Position numbers and translations under genes: made by a program. A stretch of 64,000 nt of DNA. It comes from Arctopsyche grandis. Its lineage: Eukaryota > Arthropoda > Insecta > Trichoptera > Hydropsychidae. Where the stretch lies: the NCBI RefSeq assembly GCF_051622035.1, contig NC_135360.1, positions 6,634,001-6,698,000 of the forward strand. The letters run 5' to 3'. The first letter of the stretch is position 1, and every line of letters starts with the position of its first letter. Shown here piece by piece: positions 11,098 through 21,691 of the stretch. The notes under the pieces were generated by a model, which ran no database searches, was not told the DNA's origin, and worked only from the letters and a program-made list of their open reading frames with translations.

Positions 11098-11621
11098 ATA
11101 TAAAGGCGCAAACATGCTGAATCGTAAGGCATGGACGTGCTCACAGTTTCCAGCTAGGAAGGGCTTTTTTTCTGGTCATTCTTAATTTGTACAATCTTAT
11201 TATATCCACAAGTTTCTACTACGTTTCTTCAAATTTGGGAATCTCCGCTATAGATAACTGTCAAACCAGGTCAATACAAGGATAAAATATCACAGAAAAC
11301 ATATTCACATGTGGTGAATTTTGTCCTGGGTGTCATAGCATAGATCGGTCGTGCTTGCGTTTTTTTACAAACCTCCTTTACGTTTCACATTAAGACGTTA
11401 TTTTTTATATCTCTTATCTCTTATCCGATCGTTTTCATACTTTGCCATAATGCTCATTTTGGTCATCAATATATGTTAATGTATCGTATGCCATTACGTG
11501 GGAGATATAATATCGTATACAACGTGTTTCAAGTTTCCGATTTTTCGACTTGTTTGATTTAATGTGTAAAAGTATCTAAAGCACATACCTCGTACCTCTC
11601 TGTGTGTCTGCACCTTTATAC
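11098..11621 (+). mobile_element. GGTGCAGACACAC MITE family, longest copy
   Basis: Starts TATAAAGGCGCAAACATGCTG and ends GTGTGTCTGCACCTTTATA. The outer TATAAAGG..C and G..CCTTTATA are inverted repeats. The interior carries the family core (CCAGCTAGGAAGGGC, ACAATCTTATTATATCCACA, CAAATTTGGGAATC, CAATACAAGGATAAAATATC). It is about 200 bp longer than the other copies, mostly between 11395 and 11570. No open frame. Confidence 0.72.
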
Positions 11622-12095
11622 AACCGTATCGTATCAAGCAGAACATATTTGAAAGTTTCATAGATAAACCCGATTATTTAAGTGGTAAAAGTAAATTGAA
11701 TTTTCATGAAATTTAATCATCTAAAGTTATAAGGTTTTGAGAAACACTGGAAATATATGGAAGTGGGAATATTTTTAACCTGATTACAGCGTGATTAAAA
11801 TGAACGCCGGAAGAATAGATTGCGTGGGTTTCGCGCTTACTCGTTCATCGAAGTTTCCTCTTAGATATTCCAATAATTAACATAGACATTTGCTTATTTT
11901 CTCCACGTATGAAAAAGTAATGTGAGCACATATTTTATAAAAAAAATAAAAGTAGAGAAAAAGCTCTACATTAGTAAATATATTATACGATATTTCAAAA
12001 TGTGTCGTTTTCGTTTTATCATATTGTTTAGTATTTGTACCAACTATGTATGTATATTGGACAATGCATTTTTTTCGTATTTCAATGTTTGTATA

Positions 12096-12683
12096 TGTTA
12101 CACCGAATCCGTGAAATTGTCTTTTACGCGCATTCGGCAAGAGAATTGCCGAATGCGCGAAAAATGCAAACATGTTGCCCAGTTCACGGATTCCGTAAAT
12201 TCTTTGGCGAATGCGTGTATTCGCCAATAATTTGTCTGCTCAAAGCATGGAGTCGGCAAATAGACAGCAGCTCTCCGGTGTTGTTTTTTAGAACTGGACA
12301 GCGTGGACAAGCGTCAAAGTGACAGCTGAATGAGGATGTTTAATTTACATATTATTATGTATAATATGACTACATACATATGTTTCGATCATCTCATATG
12401 ACTTACACATAAATTAATGTCATTTTATACATAATATTTTAACAGTGAAACATATGTATGTAGTCATATTATACATTATAATATGTAAATTAAACTAAAT
12501 TAAACATCCTTATTCAGCTGTCACTTTGACACTTGGTTATAATATAACACGCTGTCCAGTTCACGCATTCGGCCAAGAATTTACGGAATCCGTGAACTGG
12601 GCAACGTGCTTGCATTTTTCATGCATTCGGCAATTCTCTTGCCGAATGCTTGTAATAGACAATTTCACGGATTCGGTGTAACA
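12096..12683. mobile_element. Large foldback element with composite arms
   Basis: TGTTACACCGAATCCGTG at 12096 is matched inversely by CACGGATTCGGTGTAACA ending at 12683. The flanks show TATA on both sides (a short duplication or part of the ends). The arms hold paired motifs: GCATTCGGCAAGAGAATTGC in both, CAGTTCACGGATTCCGTAAA versus TTTACGGAATCCGTGAACTG, AACTGGACAGCGTG versus CACGCTGTCCAGTT, and CATACATATGTTTC versus GAAACATATGTATG. The left arm has about 70 bp extra (near 12215-12290). No transposase is seen; the class is undecided. Confidence 0.8.
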
Positions 12684-12800
12684 TATACATAGACTGACCG
12701 AAAATGTCTTCTATGTACATACATATGTGCTAATATTTAAGATACCTACCTAATTTATTGTATTCCATACAAAAAAAAAAAAAAAAAACGATAAGCTTAA

Positions 12801-13018
12801 CACGTTCAACCCGGCGTGTACCACCGGTGGTCACGCGGATAGTGCTATAGCAGACTATAATTTTACGGTTCCACTTCATTGAGCACCCCAACACTAAAAT
12901 TCCTATAAAATTCTAAAGATTTAGGGACAACTCGCTATATTAAGTGATTTAATGCCGTCACGCGTGACAGTGCCGCCACATGGGCAAATGTATGAAATCA
13001 TGCGCCGGGTTGAATGTG
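12801..13018. mobile_element. piggyBac-type MITE flanked by TTAA
   Basis: TTAA (12797-12800) then CACGTTCAACCCGGCG; at the other end CGCCGGGTTGAATGTG then TTAA (13019-13022). The 16-bp inverted repeat has one or two mismatches. A TTAA duplication is the piggyBac signature. Non-coding. Confidence 0.88.
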
Positions 13019-13022
13019 TTAA

Positions 13023-13946
13023 TTGGACAAATTTATGCAGAAAAGGGTCTAATTCGCACGAATATTATTTTGTCCACAACTTAATGGACTTTTTTGAATG
13101 GTTGAATAGTTTTTTTGTTAGACTATACTGTAAAATAAGTACATAGACGAGTGGAGGTACAAATTGAATACATATCAGAACAAGCAAATACGTAGATATA
13201 TGGAACACAACTAAAGAAAGGGCCGACTATGTTATCGATTGAAGTGTGTAAATGCCGTCAATGTCAGACGTCAGATGAACCGTGTGAGAAAATCTTACAT
13301 GACGTTGAGACTGCATACTTGTCTACGGCATGTGAAATGTGCGTGTTGTGTTCTCGATATGGGAAACGTTTGAATATTCCGCGTGCGTGCCACATTAACG
13401 GTCACCGAAAAGAATAAAACAAATAAGCCGAGAAAGATAATCGAAATGAAGAAGAAAGAAGCGCGACAATGTTCAACACTGTTGAAGGCAGTTCGAGTGT
13501 TGTGGCCTGGAATTGGGTTAGGAACATTACAACGGGTCGCCTGCCTTTACACACACAACTGATTGATCTTGTGTCGACCTTACGAAATCAGGTTTTTCCT
13601 GTTTCTTCTTTTTCTGCTTCTTCTCCGTGCTCCTCCGCTTGTCGGTCGGTATGCACGGTGTTTAAATTCGGCAAGAAGTAGGTTGCATTTTGCGTGAAAT
13701 AACAAATATTACGCGTGTTTATATAATATAACGACTGGTGCGCGTGCTTTACGAATGTCCAAAAGAGTGATTCATTTACGCAGAAAACTCAGAATGAGGA
13801 CGTGGATGAGACGTATCGTTCAAAGGTACATATGAGCGTTCTGTACATCGAGAATTGTTGAAACTATGTATTATAAAAATAACCGAGTTGGACCTGCTTT
13901 AGGTCACTAAAAAATTTGAAGAAAATGCTTACAGAATGTCATATAC
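13023..13946. other. G+C-richer non-repetitive stretch, possibly containing untranslated exons
   Basis: 13200-13860 has more CpG than its neighbours and lacks known repeats. The open frames there (for example 13229-13417 and 13469-13681, plus) show no recognisable domain. A CGGTCG|GTATGC donor-like site lies near 13647. It could be the 5' end of an unseen gene or a decayed element; I make no gene call. Confidence 0.3.
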
Positions 13947-14643
13947 ACATCTGGAAAATCGGGGTTTATCCTCAATATATCCAATATTTAATCGCCATAG
14001 TTCTTTATCAACGCTAAATAAAATAAAATAATATCGCGCGCTCATATTACCATTATTAACCTATGCTTCACCTGTATGGAATAACGCCTCGAATACTAAC
14101 CTTTCCAAGCTCCAAGTAATACAAAATAAATCTCTTAAAATAATTTATAATACACCCATATATACTAACCTGAAAAAACTGCATGCTATATATAATATTC
14201 CGTTTGTTACAGACATTACTAACAAACTAACCAGTAGATTCTATGAAAGAATCACTAATAACCATACTAACACACTTGTGAAGAGTCTCGGTGATTACAA
14301 CAAAATGTCTATACCCTTCAGGTACATATATACACAGATTACCTAAACACAATCTGCTTTAGGTCATCGACTTTAGTTTAGTTTAATTAATATTATGTAT
14401 TAGATGTATTATGAACATTTATAAGGATTGTAAATAGGTTTTTGAGCTCTTTTTCCTATTATGCTTTAGATTAACATTAGAATAATATAATACTGTGATT
14501 ACTAACCAAATTAAATTAAAATTGTAAAATAGAAAATGATCAGTAGATCAGTAGCTATTAAAATAGATATAAGATGTATTGTGAACATAATTTCGTAATA
14601 ATAAAAAGCATTTAAAAATCAAAAAAAAAAACATCTGGAAAAT
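13947..14643 (+). mobile_element. Jockey-clade LINE, 5'-truncated copy with 13-bp target-site duplication
   Basis: The insert (13960-14630, 671 bp) lies between two copies of ACATCTGGAAAAT (13947-13959 and 14631-14643). Its first codons read in frame as the post-reverse-transcriptase region of Jockey elements: IYPIFNRHSSLSTLNKIK, then PLLTYASPVWNNAS, LQVIQNKSLKIIYNTP and RFYERITN, to a stop near 14346. One internal stop lies in the KIK-YRALI segment. About 285 bp of 3' UTR and a short A-rich tail follow. The clean duplication and single coding lesion suggest a young insertion that was dead on arrival because of 5' truncation. Confidence 0.93.
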
Positions 14644-14819
14644 GAATCAACTGAAGTAACATACCAAAGTCCTTATATTTACATGTGAAAGTAAAAACTT
14701 TCCCATCGCTAATGAATCAATAAGAAGCATTGTTATGTATGTACTTATATATGTTTTTTTAATAAAAACAAATTGACATCCTATTATCAAATTTACTGAA
14801 ATTTAAATATTAAATATTA

Positions 14820-15375
14820 TTAACCCTTTGAGTGCTGACGTCTTTTCTGTTGAAAGCCCGCCACGCTGAAAATTTCAAACCAGAATTATTTAGAAATCCA
14901 ATAGAAAGCAGGTATAAAAATTGAAGCTAATCCAAACAAACCCTAGATAACTACCACCGAGGATTTCGAGTTTTGTAAAGTTGTGTTTAGACTCTCTAAT
15001 ATATCTTGCAACAATAAACAAAATCAGTCTATTAATGAATGTATTTTTCCAAAACTATGTAGTTCCATCTTCTTCATTGTTGTTAAAATTTAATGCTCAC
15101 AATCTAAAATACTCAGCAGTTAGGGATTTCTATCGGGAAATTCCGCTATGGTTATATATTCAGAAATTCCAGTGTAAACCAGTCTTTATAAACATTAACA
15201 AATGTTTGATTGACACGGATTACGCGACCCATGTTCAATGCTACCTGGAAATACTTCCTGCTACCTGTAAATACTGGGGTAGTATTCTTGTTTAATTTGT
15301 ACATACATTTGCTTAAAATACAACGCCTATCAGCATTTTACAGGCCCATGGACTTGTTGGCAAAAAGCCGATCGG
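14820..15375 (+). mobile_element. piggyBac-like non-autonomous element, copy 1 (right end lost)
   Basis: Begins TTAACCCTTTGAGTGCTGACG and is collinear with 44761-45305. Shared blocks include AATTATTTAGAAATCCAATAG, TCTCTAATATATCTTGCAAC, CAGCAGTTAGGGATTTC and CCGGTGTAAACCAGTC or a close variant. The right terminus found in copy 2 is missing; sequence runs into an RTE-like fragment after about 15370. No open frame. Confidence 0.7.
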
Positions 15376-15850
15376 CGTTTTGGTAGATCGGTTCCACTCA
15401 TCTCTGTTTTGCACAACCCTGATCCTGCTCAACCCACACATTTTCCTAATTAGGTCTACCCGTCTTCCCTGCGGTCTTCATTTTACACTTTTGCATTCTC
15501 TCGGGTACCATTATAGCACTTATTTTGTCCACCTTTCGTCCATTCTTCTAGCCAGGTGGCCCAACCATTGTCATTTCAATCGCTTCACTCTATCTTCCAC
15601 CCTTGTCATACTTCTCACCCACGTATTCCTTTTCCTATCTTTCCTCGTTATGCCAAGCATACAACATTCCATACTTCTTTGAGTGCATTAAACTCTGTGT
15701 AGCAACTTGGCGTTCAATGTCCAAGTTTCACATCCATACGTCATCACTGGCAAAACACACCACTGACCGAAGATCTTTTTCTTCAGGCAAAGTGGCATTT
15801 TTGATTTAAAAAACAGCATTCATTCGTCCACATACACTCCACCCCAATTT
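15376..15850 (-). pseudogene. RTE-like LINE, C-terminal fragment
   Basis: Minus-strand reading gives MTYGCETWTLNAKLLHRV, a stop, CTQRSMECCMLGITRKDRKR, then NTWVRSMTRVED and KRLKWQWLGHLARRMD. This is the characteristic RTE-type C-terminal block after the reverse transcriptase. At least one stop and other damage are present; neither end is sharp. An old fossil. Confidence 0.88.
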
Positions 15851-15914
15851 CATGTCACTTTATTTTTTCACATGTACATATGTAAAAATAATAAAAAATA
15901 CTGAGCTGAATTTA

Positions 15915-16030
15915 CATACATATATGTATGTATGTATATTTATATATGTATGTATGTATATACCTATATTTATGTATGTATGTATATACATATATGTATG
16001 TATGTATATACCTATGTATATTTATGTACG
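15915..16030. repeat. ATGT/ATAT compound microsatellite
   Basis: TATGTATGTATGTATAT-type runs, arranged as about three imperfect 35-40 bp repeats. Open frames across it (MYVYLYMYVC...) are artefacts of the repeat. Confidence 0.85.
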
Positions 16031-16120
16031 ATATTAATATTTTTTTCAAACTTGAAATAAGAGCGCGTATAGCATGTCGTGGAGCTATGCAAAATAATCA
16101 AGTAATATTTTAATTTTAAA

Positions 16121-16345
16121 TCTAATATATAATTTCGAGAGAGACTTTGTATGTGTGTATGTAAGGTTTGTTGGGAATCTAAAAACAAATCAAAGTTTCA
16201 ATGACGACGATTTGATATGGTTGAGTATTATTTTTTTTTCGTTTCAAATAAATAAAATAAAAAAAATGAATATTTACTATTAGATTCGCCCTGTTTAAGC
16301 TGTTTATATTTACAAATACTGAGCGAAGCCGGGTAAAACAACTAG
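16121..16345 (+). mobile_element. Non-autonomous Helitron, copy 1
   Basis: A|TCTAATATATAATTTCGAGAG at the left and GAGCGAAGCCGGGTAAAACA..CTAG|T at the right. TC start, CTAG end and A/T flanks match Helitron insertion. Four other copies share both ends. Confidence 0.82.
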
Positions 16346-16743
16346 TATATATTAAATTCATTGTTTTTTCCATGAAGTACGAATTTTCGTGCACCGGGCT
16401 ACTACTATTAAATATATCTGTAAATAGATCCGCGATTTTTGTATTGTACAAATCAATAGGAAATTACTATAATACTTCTTCCAAAAGAAAATTCAATTTA
16501 AATTCGTAACTATCAAATGTTAAAAAGCTCACATGTTCACTTTCAGACATTATTTACTCAAAATTGCTGAAATTAATTCTAAGAAGAATCTTATAAGAAA
16601 TATACTCTCATGAAAAATATTTACATATACATATGTATATAAGTAAAAAAGCAATGAAAACTTAATTTTTTTTAAATAAATTACTTTATCGAAATAGCTA
16701 ATTCATTTGAAATTTAATTACAACTGATATTTTAGCCCTATTG

Positions 16744-16962
16744 AGGTCTGTTCATACCTATCCAGCACGACCCGTATCCTGCAGGTGTCATGCAAGTGCG
16801 GATAGTATTCTTTGGTACACTCTATATGGACGCGCATGAATGCGTAAATGCGCATGCGCGAATGGAGTATGAATACGTCCATATAATGTACCAAAGAATA
16901 CTATCCGCACTTGCATGACACCTGCAGGATACGGGTCGTGCTGGATAGGTATGAACAGACCT
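16744..16962. mobile_element. Foldback MITE, TTAA-type, copy 1
   Basis: Nearly perfect palindrome of two arms of about 105 bp: AGGTCTGTTCATACCTATCC at the left, inverted at the right, around a GCGCATGCGCG centre. The copy at 58281-58500 is flanked by TTAA on both sides. Here the left flank is TTGA and the right TTTAA. Confidence 0.85.
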
Positions 16963-18461
16963 TTAAAGGATTAAAATCAGTTACATTCGAATTATACAGG
17001 AATTAGTTACATGTAAACAAAACCTAATTCGCGTTTTGTCTCTTTTTAACATATGTAATAGCTTACGGGTAGAACTAGTAATAAAACAAAATTAAAGTAA
17101 ACAAAATCCAAATTTAAAATCACCAAACGGGGTTTACACACCTCGTCGCACGTTCGAATCCGGGTTACGGCAGACAGCTTTTTATCCCGGCTAGCAACAC
17201 CGGTCGGATCTGAATTTATTTGTATGTATACTTCTTTCTTTTCTTTCACTTATGAATTATTTAAAAAACAGCACTGGTCATATTTCAGTGTGACCGAAAG
17301 CCAACGAAGCTTCACGAGCGCACACACATTCACACACTCGCGCACACGTCAGTTTGAAAGGATTATTCGAAAGAGACACGTCTAATTTTCATCCACAGTT
17401 CGATGCAAATGTCACTAGTGTATTTCGAGTGCAACGTTGCAGGTCGAAAGTTCCGCGTCACTGGCTGCGGCTTCACCGATATGTCGGTTTTTTTTGAATT
17501 AAAGAAAGCACACACGCACTATGAAATACTATCGATGGATGTCCGGATCCGGAATGTTCGAGTTTCGGAAACTGAATTTGCGAAGACCTCACCCGTCGGA
17601 ACGCAAACGTGGAATGTCAGCGGTATGGGGTTACCAGTTGGTTAGCGGTACTTTTTTCCGCCATTCCTAATATGAAAGGTCCGCGCCAGTAATGCCATCA
17701 CGCGAATCTCGCACCTATTCGCTTGGCGATAAAGGTTGAAATCGTGGCAATAGTGTACGCGATATAGCACTTTTCAATTCTCAAAGAAGATCTTTAGGCG
17801 AAATACAACTCTATGTCGGGGAGTGTAGAGTCGATAACCGCTTGACGAGTGTTCGATTTGTACGTAGCGGTAATGACCGGTCGTCGCATTCGTAGAAGAA
17901 AGGTCTTAATGAATTAACTTTCCATCCTTGTCTATGTATTTTTTTAAATCTAATTCCAAATTTATATACGTTTATATAATTATAATTTATGTATGTTTTA
18001 TATGATTTTCTATATATGAGCCATATAATATGACTAACGCGTTTGTGAATTTTTGATTGTCGATTGGTTGTTTTGATTTTAAGCAGAGGCTCTCAAACTC
18101 AAAAGTTCTCAAAATTTATTATCAATAAAATATCTGCAATAGTTTTAAATTTAAATTTTCACGTACAAGACAATTTGAGAAATACTATTTTAGAGTAATA
18201 TCATTGAAAACGTAGATACATTTTAAAACTTTGATGGAATCAAATTTATAAAATTTTAACTAAACAGAAATGCTTGTGTAATAATGTGATATCCAAAAGT
18301 AGAACAGGTGGACTTTATCTGAAATAAACTAAATGTAAAATCGACAACAACCTCGACCAAGTTAAATATCTAACCATCTATAATAATTATTAGATTATCC
18401 AGTATGATGTGTGAAGAATGTTGATGACATGTAATGATAAATATTGATATGTACATTAGAG
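16963..18461. other. Unassigned stretch with a G+C-rich segment
   Basis: 17280-17930 is CpG-richer than its flanks and holds an 80-codon plus frame (17403-17645) with no recognisable domain. TCAGTTTGAAAGG near 17350 resembles an initiator but has no TATA partner. A B-box-like GTTCGAATCC at 17152-17161 hints at a SINE head on an uncertain strand. No gene is called. Confidence 0.3.
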
Positions 18462-19317
18462 GGGTCTGCGTGACGAGACAGAATGTTAAATTACAGAAAA
18501 CACAAATATCGGAAGGCAAAGATCGAAAATCGAAAGATCTTAAGTCGAAAGATCAAAAAAAAATGGTGCATGGTAAACGGTACATACTCACGTACATACT
18601 CACTTAATTTGCGCGAGCAGGATACAACAGCATAGCTCGGACGTTAAGCTTCTGCTTACCGTCAAGAAGGTGCCGGGTTCTATCCCTAAATGAAAATGAT
18701 TTTTTCAGAGTATGCTGTTGGTCAGACCTGGATTTGTGACTCCAGGTTGATCGTTTCCTATCAGAGTTTGCCAATTTTCTCTGATTTCATTGTTGAAACG
18801 GTTCCCGGGAAAAAAAAAAATTGGCTAAAAATCCTTCCTACCTACTATGTCACCACTATTTGAAATAAGATTGATGTACAATATAAATTTATGTACAATT
18901 CATAGATGTCTCGTTAATTTGCGAGTTTTTTCAGTGTCTCGCAATTCAACGACTTATAATAAAAATGCTGCATTTGTATTTGTAATTGGCCAGGAAGGCG
19001 CATTGGGATTTACCTGTAAGGCCTTCCTGGTATATATGTAAAAAAAAATAAAAAATAAAAAATAAACAAGAACAAGAGGAACATGCTTTTCCTCCCGTAT
19101 TCTGCGCGCGCACATTAACACGGGAGGAAAAGCATGTTCCTCTTGTTCCTGTTGTATCCTGCTCGCGCAAATTAAGTGAGTATGTACGTGAGTATGTACC
19201 GTTTACCATGCACCATTTTTTTTTGATCTTTCGACTTAAGATCTTTCGATTTTCGATCTTTGCATTCTGATATTTGCGTTTTCTGTAATTTAACATTCTG
19301 TCAAATCACGGAGACCG
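18462..19317. mobile_element. Mutator-like foldback element, 9-bp duplication, with nested SINE
   Basis: Flanked by ACATTAGAG at 18453-18461 and 19318-19326, a perfect 9-bp duplication as made by Mutator-like transposases. The arms start GGGTCTGCGTGACGAGACAG and, read inversely, CGGTCTCCGTGATTTGACAG. They then run in parallel for about 170 bp (AGAATGTTAAATTACAG, ATCGAAAATCGAAAGATCTT, ATGGTGCATGGTAAACGGTA). The left arm is interrupted by a SINE at 18631-19065; the uninterrupted sequence is seen in the right arm and in the copy at 34935-35327. Confidence 0.88.
18631..19065 (+). mobile_element. tRNA-derived SINE, young copy nested in the Mutator-like element
   Basis: Same sequence as 2911-3361 apart from roughly ten differences. 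It inserted between GCAGGATACAACAG and ACAAGAACAAGAGG; the empty site (GATACAACAGGAACAAG) is present at about 35080-35097. A short imperfect duplication of ACAACAG flanks it. The terminal hairpin is CCAGGAAGGC/GCCTTCCTGG at 18990-18999 and 19021-19030. Confidence 0.9.
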
Positions 19318-19977
19318 ACATTAGAGTACATCGAAAATAGCGAATTTTTAAATTTGGAAACCCATCTTGTCGCAAGAGATGTTCTGTATCATGGGGAATC
19401 TGTAAAAAATAAAATTAAAAATTCTTATAAATATATTTTTACTGCCGCCAGCCCATTCAAGTTTGTGAAAATCGTAAATTTTACCGATTTTCGAAAGTTT
19501 TTTTCTAATCTTAATCTGCCATTTTACGGCTGTGATATTTTGTGTGATCATTCAATGTTTATTACTCATAAGGATTTTTATTTGTAAAAAAAACGAATAC
19601 CGGCTTTTTCTTTCGGGTGGTTTTCTGGAACCCCTAGATCTACCCTAATGTACATATATTATGGTAGTATATACAAACTGTTAAAATCAGTGCAGGTGTA
19701 CATATGTACATACTTGTATGGACTATGAGTGGTTAAGTGAGTAGATTATATGTGATAAAGTGAATTGCGTTGTCATAATCCATTAACTTGAATGATATCA
19801 CATTTTATTGCTGTAAAAACAGTTTATAAATTTAATTCACATCACCATACAAACATTGTTCATAATTCAAGTATGTAACAATAGTTTGACTTTATCTGAT
19901 AATAAGTAATGCACCATTATAATTAAAGATCAAGGACTTACATCGTAGAATAATATAAAAAGTGTGTATCTTACGAA
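19318..19977. other. No gene recognised
   Basis: A 77-codon plus frame (19354-19587) has no recognisable motif or splice context. The rest is AT-rich downstream sequence of the small chitin-binding gene. Confidence 0.4.
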
Positions 19978-19991
19978 TAAAATTTTATTTA
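19978..19991 (-). terminator. Poly(A) signal overlapping the stop codon of the small chitin-binding gene
   Basis: On the minus strand the stop TAA (19991-19989) is the start of AAATAAATAAAATTTT, so an AATAAA hexamer begins at the stop codon itself. The 3' UTR would be only some 15-30 nt. Confidence 0.6.
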
Positions 19992-20757
19992 TTTACATCT
20001 AACATTAAAAATAAAATTACACGTAAGTAGTTTACGATCAAAAAGTAGTCCCAAAGGACAAAATACACTTTGCCTTTTTCCATTATTGCATTTCCAATAT
20101 TTTCTGCAGTCTTCATCATCCTTCCAATATTTAGCACTTAAGTTGCATTTACCGCATACTTCATCGATAGGTTTTTCAGTTAAGGCATCCACGCATGTGC
20201 TCCCTTCTGAAGTTGATTCTGATCCGGGTAAATTGCTCGTTGTTTGTTCTAGGTCAGGTTCTGTAGGTCCCGACGTAAGTTCTGGATTAGATTTCGGCGT
20301 ACTAGTGGTAGGTTTTGGTTTAGGAGAGCTAGTTATAGTTGGTTTCAGAGTGGTACTTTTAACGCAACCAGCATTCTGTGGCCAATCGCAGACCTGTCGA
20401 ATTAAATATTTGTTAAAATTAGAATAACTAGGAACTAAAGTGAAGAATATGCTACCTTTAATTCAGAGTTGAAATGAAGTCCAATGGGACATTTATATTC
20501 TACAGGTTTTCCATGTACACAGTAGTAGAATTTAGTGCAATCAAATTCGTGGGAGAGTAGGGTCACTAATTCTTCATCCAATTCTGGGCAAGTTTCAGCC
20601 ACTCCAACCTGCAAGCCTCCCGCTACGCAAAGTGCTAATAGTAGGTGTTCTTAAGAAGAAGATGAAATGGTTTTTATATGAAAATATACAAATGTATTTA
20701 TAGGTACTATATTATATGGAAACAATTTTCTGATACATTTATCAACTTACTAAGCAT
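19989..20757 (-). CDS. Small secreted chitin-binding (CBM14/peritrophin A) protein, 201 aa
   Basis: Three exons on the minus strand: 20757-20751 (ATG CTT A|GTAAGT), 20649-20456, and 20393-19989, giving 201 codons plus stop with all junctions in frame. A signal peptide (MLKHLLLALCVAGG...) is split after codon 2 by the first intron, as in the neighbouring gene. The first CBM14 domain starts at ETCPE, has DCTKFYYC and KCP, and is closed by VCDWPQNAGC at the start of exon 3. A Thr/Pro/Ser-rich linker (about residues 80-125) follows. Then comes a divergent six-cysteine domain with CGKC, DCRKYWKC, FCP and NVRC. CBM14 proteins bind chitin in peritrophic matrix or cuticle. The gene is a tandem relative of the large gene at 21692-26822: same exon plan, same signal-peptide split and same last-domain type. 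The divergent last domain may not bind chitin the same way; that is inference. Confidence 0.92.
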
Positions 20758-20827
20758 TTTCTTCTATTAGAATATGTTTAATTCTGAGAGTAAACCGCTC
20801 AATAATAAAAATGTAAGGGCGATAAAG

Positions 20828-20835
20828 CTTTTATA
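20828..20835 (-). promoter_or_regulatory. TATA box of the small chitin-binding gene
   Basis: TATAAAAG on the minus strand, 71 nt upstream of the ATG. The same motif stands upstream of the large sister gene at 26936-26928. Confidence 0.65.
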
Positions 20836-20949
20836 GAAGTTTTCCAGATTTTACAATCGATAAAAATACTGACCTTAAAAGCCAATCAACCACTTACGCG
20901 TTTATCTTAGATTTAAAATAGATCATTATTTCTCATAGTTCGAATTGTT

Positions 20950-21649
20950 GAAATTATATATATTATATTTAGGGTGACCATATTTGCCAGGACTCAAAAC
21001 GGGACAAGCCGTAAAAAAATTGTCGTCCCCTTAACAATGAAAAAAATGTGTTGCACTTTCCGAATGACAGATCCAAGCATATTCAAAACACTGGAACAAA
21101 TGCCTGAGATATTTCTCATGATTCTCTATTTATTTTCGAAGGTTTTTTCATGTCCTTTGTGAAGATTTTTCTGATCAGAAACTCATTATACAAATGATCA
21201 GAAAATTCTGAAGGTGCAAGTATGTATGTAAGTACATACATACATTTGTACATATATACTTACATACATACAATAGTTGAAATATAAATTTATAAAATAC
21301 TTTCACAGGATTGTCTACCATTAACAATAACAAGAAATAAGTAAAATATCTAATTTTAAATGATATAAGTGACAAGGATATATGCATCAATATACGTATA
21401 ATACATATGTACATACGCCAGATACACAAATATGTATTGCTGTCATCCATTGGGTTTCCAAGGTTTCCTGAAAACCTTTTAATATTTAAAACATTCAGAA
21501 ACTTTGTGTTATATATACATATATGTATATAAAGTGTTTCAATTATTATGAATTATTGGTAATATTATACTTGAATTATATTTGAAATTTATCAGTGCAA
21601 AAAATGTAGGAAAAAATAAAATATGTATGTATCATTTTAAATATATAAC
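20950..21649. other. Intergenic region between the two chitin-binding genes
   Basis: About 20965-21100 (AGGGTGACCATATTTGCCAGG and following) resembles a decayed transposon end but could not be classified. The rest is AT-rich with ACATACATA-type simple sequence. Confidence 0.35.
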
Positions 21650-21655
21650 TTTATT
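21650..21655 (-). terminator. Poly(A) signal of the large chitin-binding gene
   Basis: AATAAA on the minus strand, about 37 nt past the stop codon at 21694-21692. Confidence 0.65.
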
Positions 21656-21691
21656 TTTGAAAATACATACAATAAATCGATTTGTAATTCA

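Noticed and set aside
15852-16113. Two 61-codon plus frames
   Set aside because: Produced by the ATGT/ATAT microsatellite.
17046-17249. Minus frame near a B-box-like GTTCGAATCC
   Set aside because: Possibly a SINE head, but no A box, core or tail matching the family was found, so no element is called.
17403-17645. 80-codon plus frame in a G+C-rich block
   Set aside because: No domain, no splice context, no usable promoter.
18847-19041. Peptide ending AFVFVIGQEGALGFTCKAFLVYM, found twice in the window
   Set aside because: It is the translation of the SINE 3' hairpin region at both copies, not a gene.
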